From positions 1-8,596 of the forward strand of contig JAUPWC010000336.1 of NCBI GenBank assembly GCA_030916665.1: a DNA stretch of 8,596 nt, in the 5' to 3' direction. The notes under the pieces are model-generated. The model saw only the letters and a program-made list of their open reading frames with translations, made no database searches and was not told the origin of the DNA. Below are positions 6,065-8,596 of this stretch, one piece after another (within the stretch, counting starts at the first letter, position 1; each line of letters starts with the position of its first letter). Made by a program: the position numbers and the translations under genes. The stretch comes from Verrucomicrobiota bacterium. GTDB taxonomy: Bacteria > Verrucomicrobiota > Verrucomicrobiia > Opitutales > Opitutaceae.

Positions 6065-6493
6065 ATGACTTCATCCGCGCCCTTCGCCCCGTCCGCCTCC
6101 AACCCCCTCCGCCCGGTCAATCGCACGCTGCGGATTCTCTACGCCGACGACGTGCGCGAACTCCGGGAGCTGATGGGCATCGTGCTGAGCTCCGAGGGCC
6201 ACATGCTGGAGACCTGCAGCAACGGCCTGCTGGCCTGCGAGCAACTGCGCCTGCTGCCCTTCACCTACGATCTGGTGATCACCGACCACCACATGCCGCT
6301 GATGAACGGCCTGGAACTGGTGCGCGAAATCCGCCGGCTCCCCTACGCGGGCCGCATCATCGTTTTCAGTTCCGAGCTGAACGAATCCGTGCATGACGAA
6401 TACCTCGCCCTCGGCGTGGACCGCGTCTTGGCCAAGCCAGTGAGGCCAAAAGAACTCCGGCGCCAGATCGCCGAGATGTTCGCCGGGGAATAA
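6065..6493 (+). CDS. Stand-alone receiver domain response regulator (CheY-like)
   Basis: The 142-aa product consists of a short Pro/Ser-rich N-terminal tail (1-20) and one receiver domain with no output domain. The fold markers are in order: LRILYADD (22-29) with the acidic pair Asp28-Asp29, phospho-acceptor Asp74 in LVITDHHMPLMNG (70-82), Ser102 in IIVFSSE as the conserved Ser/Thr, and Lys124 in VLAKPV. All residues needed for phosphorylation are present. Such proteins act by protein-protein contact or as phosphorelay intermediates. No histidine kinase or phosphotransferase lies in the window, so its partner is unknown. No Shine-Dalgarno precedes ATG 6065. The HH after the phospho-Asp is mildly unusual. 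Confidence 0.93.
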   Translation: MTSSAPFAPSASNPLRPVNRTLRILYADDVRELRELMGIVLSSEGHMLETCSNGLLACEQLRLLPFTYDLVITDHHMPLMNGLELVREIRRLPYAGRIIVFSSELNESVHDEYLALGVDRVLAKPVRPKELRRQIAEMFAGE

Positions 6494-6495
6494 GG

Positions 6496-6524
6496 GTCCG
6501 ACTGGTCGGGCGGGTTTGATTTAT
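6496..6524 (+). terminator. Weak terminator candidate after the receiver gene
   Basis: GTCCGA (6496-6501) pairs with TCGGGC (6506-6511) around loop CTGG, giving six pairs with one wobble. A weak T-rich tail (GGGTTTGATTTATG) follows. It starts three bases after the TAA. The T-tract is poor, so the next gene could be partly cotranscribed. Confidence 0.25.
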
Positions 6525-6572
6525 GACACTTGCCTTCCGACGGGTGCGTCTGTGTTTTGGCGAAAATTCTGT

Positions 6573-8596
6573 ATGAACTTCCGCTCCCGACTCCGCCCCC
6601 TGCACTTACTGAGCCTCGCGCTGCTGGCCAGCCAGCCCGGGACCGCGACCTCCGTCAACGCCTCCACCATGCCCGCCAATCCTCTGCTCGCGCCCAGCAC
6701 CCTGCCCTACCAGCTGCCGCCCTTTGAACTCATCAAGGACGTGCACTTCATCCCCGCCTTCGAGCTGGGCATGGCCGAGGAGCTCCGCGAGGTGGAAGCC
6801 ATCGCCAACAATTCCGCCGCCCCGACGCTGGAAAACACCATCGTGGCACTTGAGCGCAGCGGCGAAACGCTCAACCGCGCCCAGCGCGCCTTCGGCATCC
6901 TCACCGGTTCCCTCACCAACCCCACCCTCCAGAAGATCGAGGCGGAGATGTCGCCCAGGTTTGCGGCCCACCGCGACGCCATCGGGCTCAACCCCGCGCT
7001 CTTCGCCCGCGTGAAAAGCCTCTACGACCGCCGCGAAACCCTGGGCCTCGATGCCGAATCAGCCCGCCTGCTCGAGCGCTACTACAAGGATTTCGTGCGC
7101 GCCGGCGCCCAGCTCTCAGATTCCGACAAGACCGTGCTCAGGGCTTTCAACGCCGAGCTGGCCACGCTCTCGACCCGCTTCAGCCAGAACGTCCTCAAGG
7201 AGATCAATACCTCCGCCGTAATCATCGGGACCCGGGAGGAACTGGCCGGCCTTTCCGACGCCGCCATCAACGCCGCGGCCGCGGCCGCCAAGGCCGCCGG
7301 CCACGAGGGCAAATTCCTCATCCGCCTCCAGAACACCACCGGCCAGCCCCCGCTCACCTCGCTGACCAACCGCGCCGTGCGCGAAAAGATCATGGCCGCG
7401 TCCCTCGCCCGCGGCAGCCGCGGCGGCGAGTTCGACAACCTCGCGATCGTCGCCAAGATGGCGAAACTCCGCGCCGAGCGCGCCGCCCTCCTCGGTTACC
7501 CGCACCACGCCGCCTACCAGCTGGAAGAACAGACCATCGGCACCGTGGACGACCTCAACCGCCTGTTCGCCGAAGCCGGCCCCCTCGCCGTCGCCAACGC
7601 CCGCCGCGAGGCCGCCGACATGCAGCAGGTCATCACCGCCGCCGGCGCCGGCCACCCGGTCGCCGCCCATGACTGGGCCCTCTACGCCGAGAAGGTGCGC
7701 CAGGAGCGCTACGCCTTCGACGAGACCCAGCTCATGCCCTACTACGAGATGAAGCGCGTGCTCGAGGATGGAGTGTTCTACGCCGCCACCCGCCTCTACG
7801 GCATCACCTTCAAGGCCCGCCCCGATCTCAAGGGTTACACCGACGACATGCTGGTCTATGAGGTCTTTGACCACGACGGTTCCCCCCTGGCGCTGTTGCT
7901 GGCCGACCTCTACGCCCGCCCGAGCAAGCGCGGCGGCGCGTGGATGAACGCCTACGTCCCGCAAAACGGCCTCACCGGCCGCAAGCCCGCTATCGGCATC
8001 CACCAGAACATCCCGAAACCGCCCGCGGGCCAGCCCACCCTGCTCACCCACGACGAGGTGAAGACCCTCTTCCACGAGTTCGGCCACGCCCTGCACGGCA
8101 TGTTCTCCGCAGTCCAATATCCGCGCTTCGCCGGCACCAGCGTGCCGCGCGACTTCGTCGAATTCCCTTCGCAGGTGAACGAGATGTGGCGCACCTGGCC
8201 GGAAGTGCTCAGGAACTACGCGAAACATTACCAGACCGGCGAACCGATCCCGCAGGCGCTGCTCGACAAGCTCGCGGCCGCGGAAAAGTTCAACCAGGGC
8301 CACAAGACCACCGAATATATCGCCGCCACGGTGATCGACCAGGCCTGGCACCAGCTGAAGGCCGACCAGGTGCCCGACGCCGAGGGCGTGCTTGAGTTCG
8401 AGGCCGCCGCGCTCAAGCGGGCCGGCCTGGACTTCGCCCCCGTGCCGCCCCGCTACCGCAGCACCTACTTCTCGCACATCTTCGCCGGCGGCTACTCGGC
8501 CGGCTACTACTCCTATTTCTGGAGCGAGGTGCTCGACGCACAAACCGTGCAGTGGATCAGGCAGAACGGCGGTCTCACCCGCGCCAACGGCGACCG
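6573..8596 (+). CDS. dcp: Exported M3 family zinc peptidase, peptidyl-dipeptidase Dcp-like (3' end missing)
   Basis: The reading frame is open from ATG 6573 to the right edge (674 complete codons) without a stop. Residues 1-26 look like a signal peptide (MNFRSRLRPLHLLSLALLAS...). NPLLAPSTLPYQLPPFELI and PTLENTIVALERSGETLNRA are typical of the Dcp N-terminal helical half. The thermolysin-like zinc site is HEFGH (501-505; His501, Glu502, His505), with the third ligand Glu530 in DFVEFPSQ, 25 residues after the second His, as M3 enzymes require. RYRSTYFSHIFAGGYSAGYY (627-646) is the substrate-binding segment of Dcp/oligopeptidase A enzymes. The family releases dipeptides from peptide C-termini (Dcp) or degrades oligopeptides. 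The signal peptide points to the periplasm, where it would process imported or cell-wall-derived peptides. E. coli Dcp has about 680 residues, so only a short end is likely missing. Oligopeptidase A is the closest alternative. No Shine-Dalgarno is visible. Confidence 0.93.
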   Translation, partial: MNFRSRLRPLHLLSLALLASQPGTATSVNASTMPANPLLAPSTLPYQLPPFELIKDVHFIPAFELGMAEELREVEAIANNSAAPTLENTIVALERSGETLNRAQRAFGILTGSLTNPTLQKIEAEMSPRFAAHRDAIGLNPALFARVKSLYDRRETLGLDAESARLLERYYKDFVRAGAQLSDSDKTVLRAFNAELATLSTRFSQNVLKEINTSAVIIGTREELAGLSDAAINAAAAAAKAAGHEGKFLIRLQNTTGQPPLTSLTNRAVREKIMAASLARGSRGGEFDNLAIVAKMAKLRAERAALLGYPHHAAYQLEEQTIGTVDDLNRLFAEAGPLAVANARREAADMQQVITAAGAGHPVAAHDWALYAEKVRQERYAFDETQLMPYYEMKRVLEDGVFYAATRLYGITFKARPDLKGYTDDMLVYEVFDHDGSPLALLLADLYARPSKRGGAWMNAYVPQNGLTGRKPAIGIHQNIPKPPAGQPTLLTHDEVKTLFHEFGHALHGMFSAVQYPRFAGTSVPRDFVEFPSQVNEMWRTWPEVLRNYAKHYQTGEPIPQALLDKLAAAEKFNQGHKTTEYIAATVIDQAWHQLKADQVPDAEGVLEFEAAALKRAGLDFAPVPPRYRSTYFSHIFAGGYSAGYYSYFWSEVLDAQTVQWIRQNGGLTRANGD

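Noticed and set aside
7116..8543. Long minus-strand open frame (about 475 codons) antisense to the M3 peptidase
   Set aside because: The composition is low-complexity Gly/Val/His and there is no recognisable domain. The plus strand has the HEFGH zinc site and conserved M3 segments.

Overview
The window comes from a strongly GC-rich bacterial chromosome. Third codon positions are nearly all G or C, most genes lack a Shine-Dalgarno sequence, and secreted proteins with short signal peptides are common. Gene content resembles an Opitutaceae-type member of Verrucomicrobiota: a GH43 glycosidase, a PQQ dehydrogenase with a built-in cytochrome c domain, a TMTC-like membrane protein with TPRs, a BD-FAE-type esterase and an exported Dcp-like peptidase. 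That placement is inferred from gene families alone. No rRNA, tRNA, CRISPR array, insertion sequence, integrase or defence gene is visible.

Layout from left to right. Bases 1-163 are the 3' end of a GH43-type glycoside hydrolase (+). Bases 232-711 encode a small exported protein with a possible BamE-like motif (+). Bases 831-2957 encode a PQQ-dependent dehydrogenase on the minus strand, convergent with the previous gene. Bases 2958-3226 are a divergent intergenic region holding two near-identical long palindromes, an inverted repeat and a strong Shine-Dalgarno sequence. Bases 3227-5038 encode a bacterial TMTC-like GT-C membrane protein with C-terminal TPRs (+). Bases 5098-5946 encode an exported alpha/beta hydrolase (+). 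Bases 6065-6493 encode a stand-alone receiver domain (+). Bases 6573 to the right edge encode a signal-peptide-bearing M3 peptidase that runs off the window (+).

The genes do not look like one operon. Stem-loops, two of them followed by T-rich tracts, sit at the gene ends and suggest mostly separate transcription units. The shared theme is envelope and periplasmic work: hemicellulose-type sugar release (GH43, esterase), periplasmic sugar or alcohol oxidation (PQQ enzyme), peptide turnover (Dcp-like) and possible protein glycosylation (TMTC-like).

I see no clear undescribed multi-gene system. The best non-coding signal is the pair of palindromes at 3053-3081 and 3109-3133, which look like a REP/BIME-like element or a paired operator. 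A second pattern is that stem-loops tend to span or touch stop codons, with sequences strong enough to be worth testing at the GH43 and TMTC-like genes.
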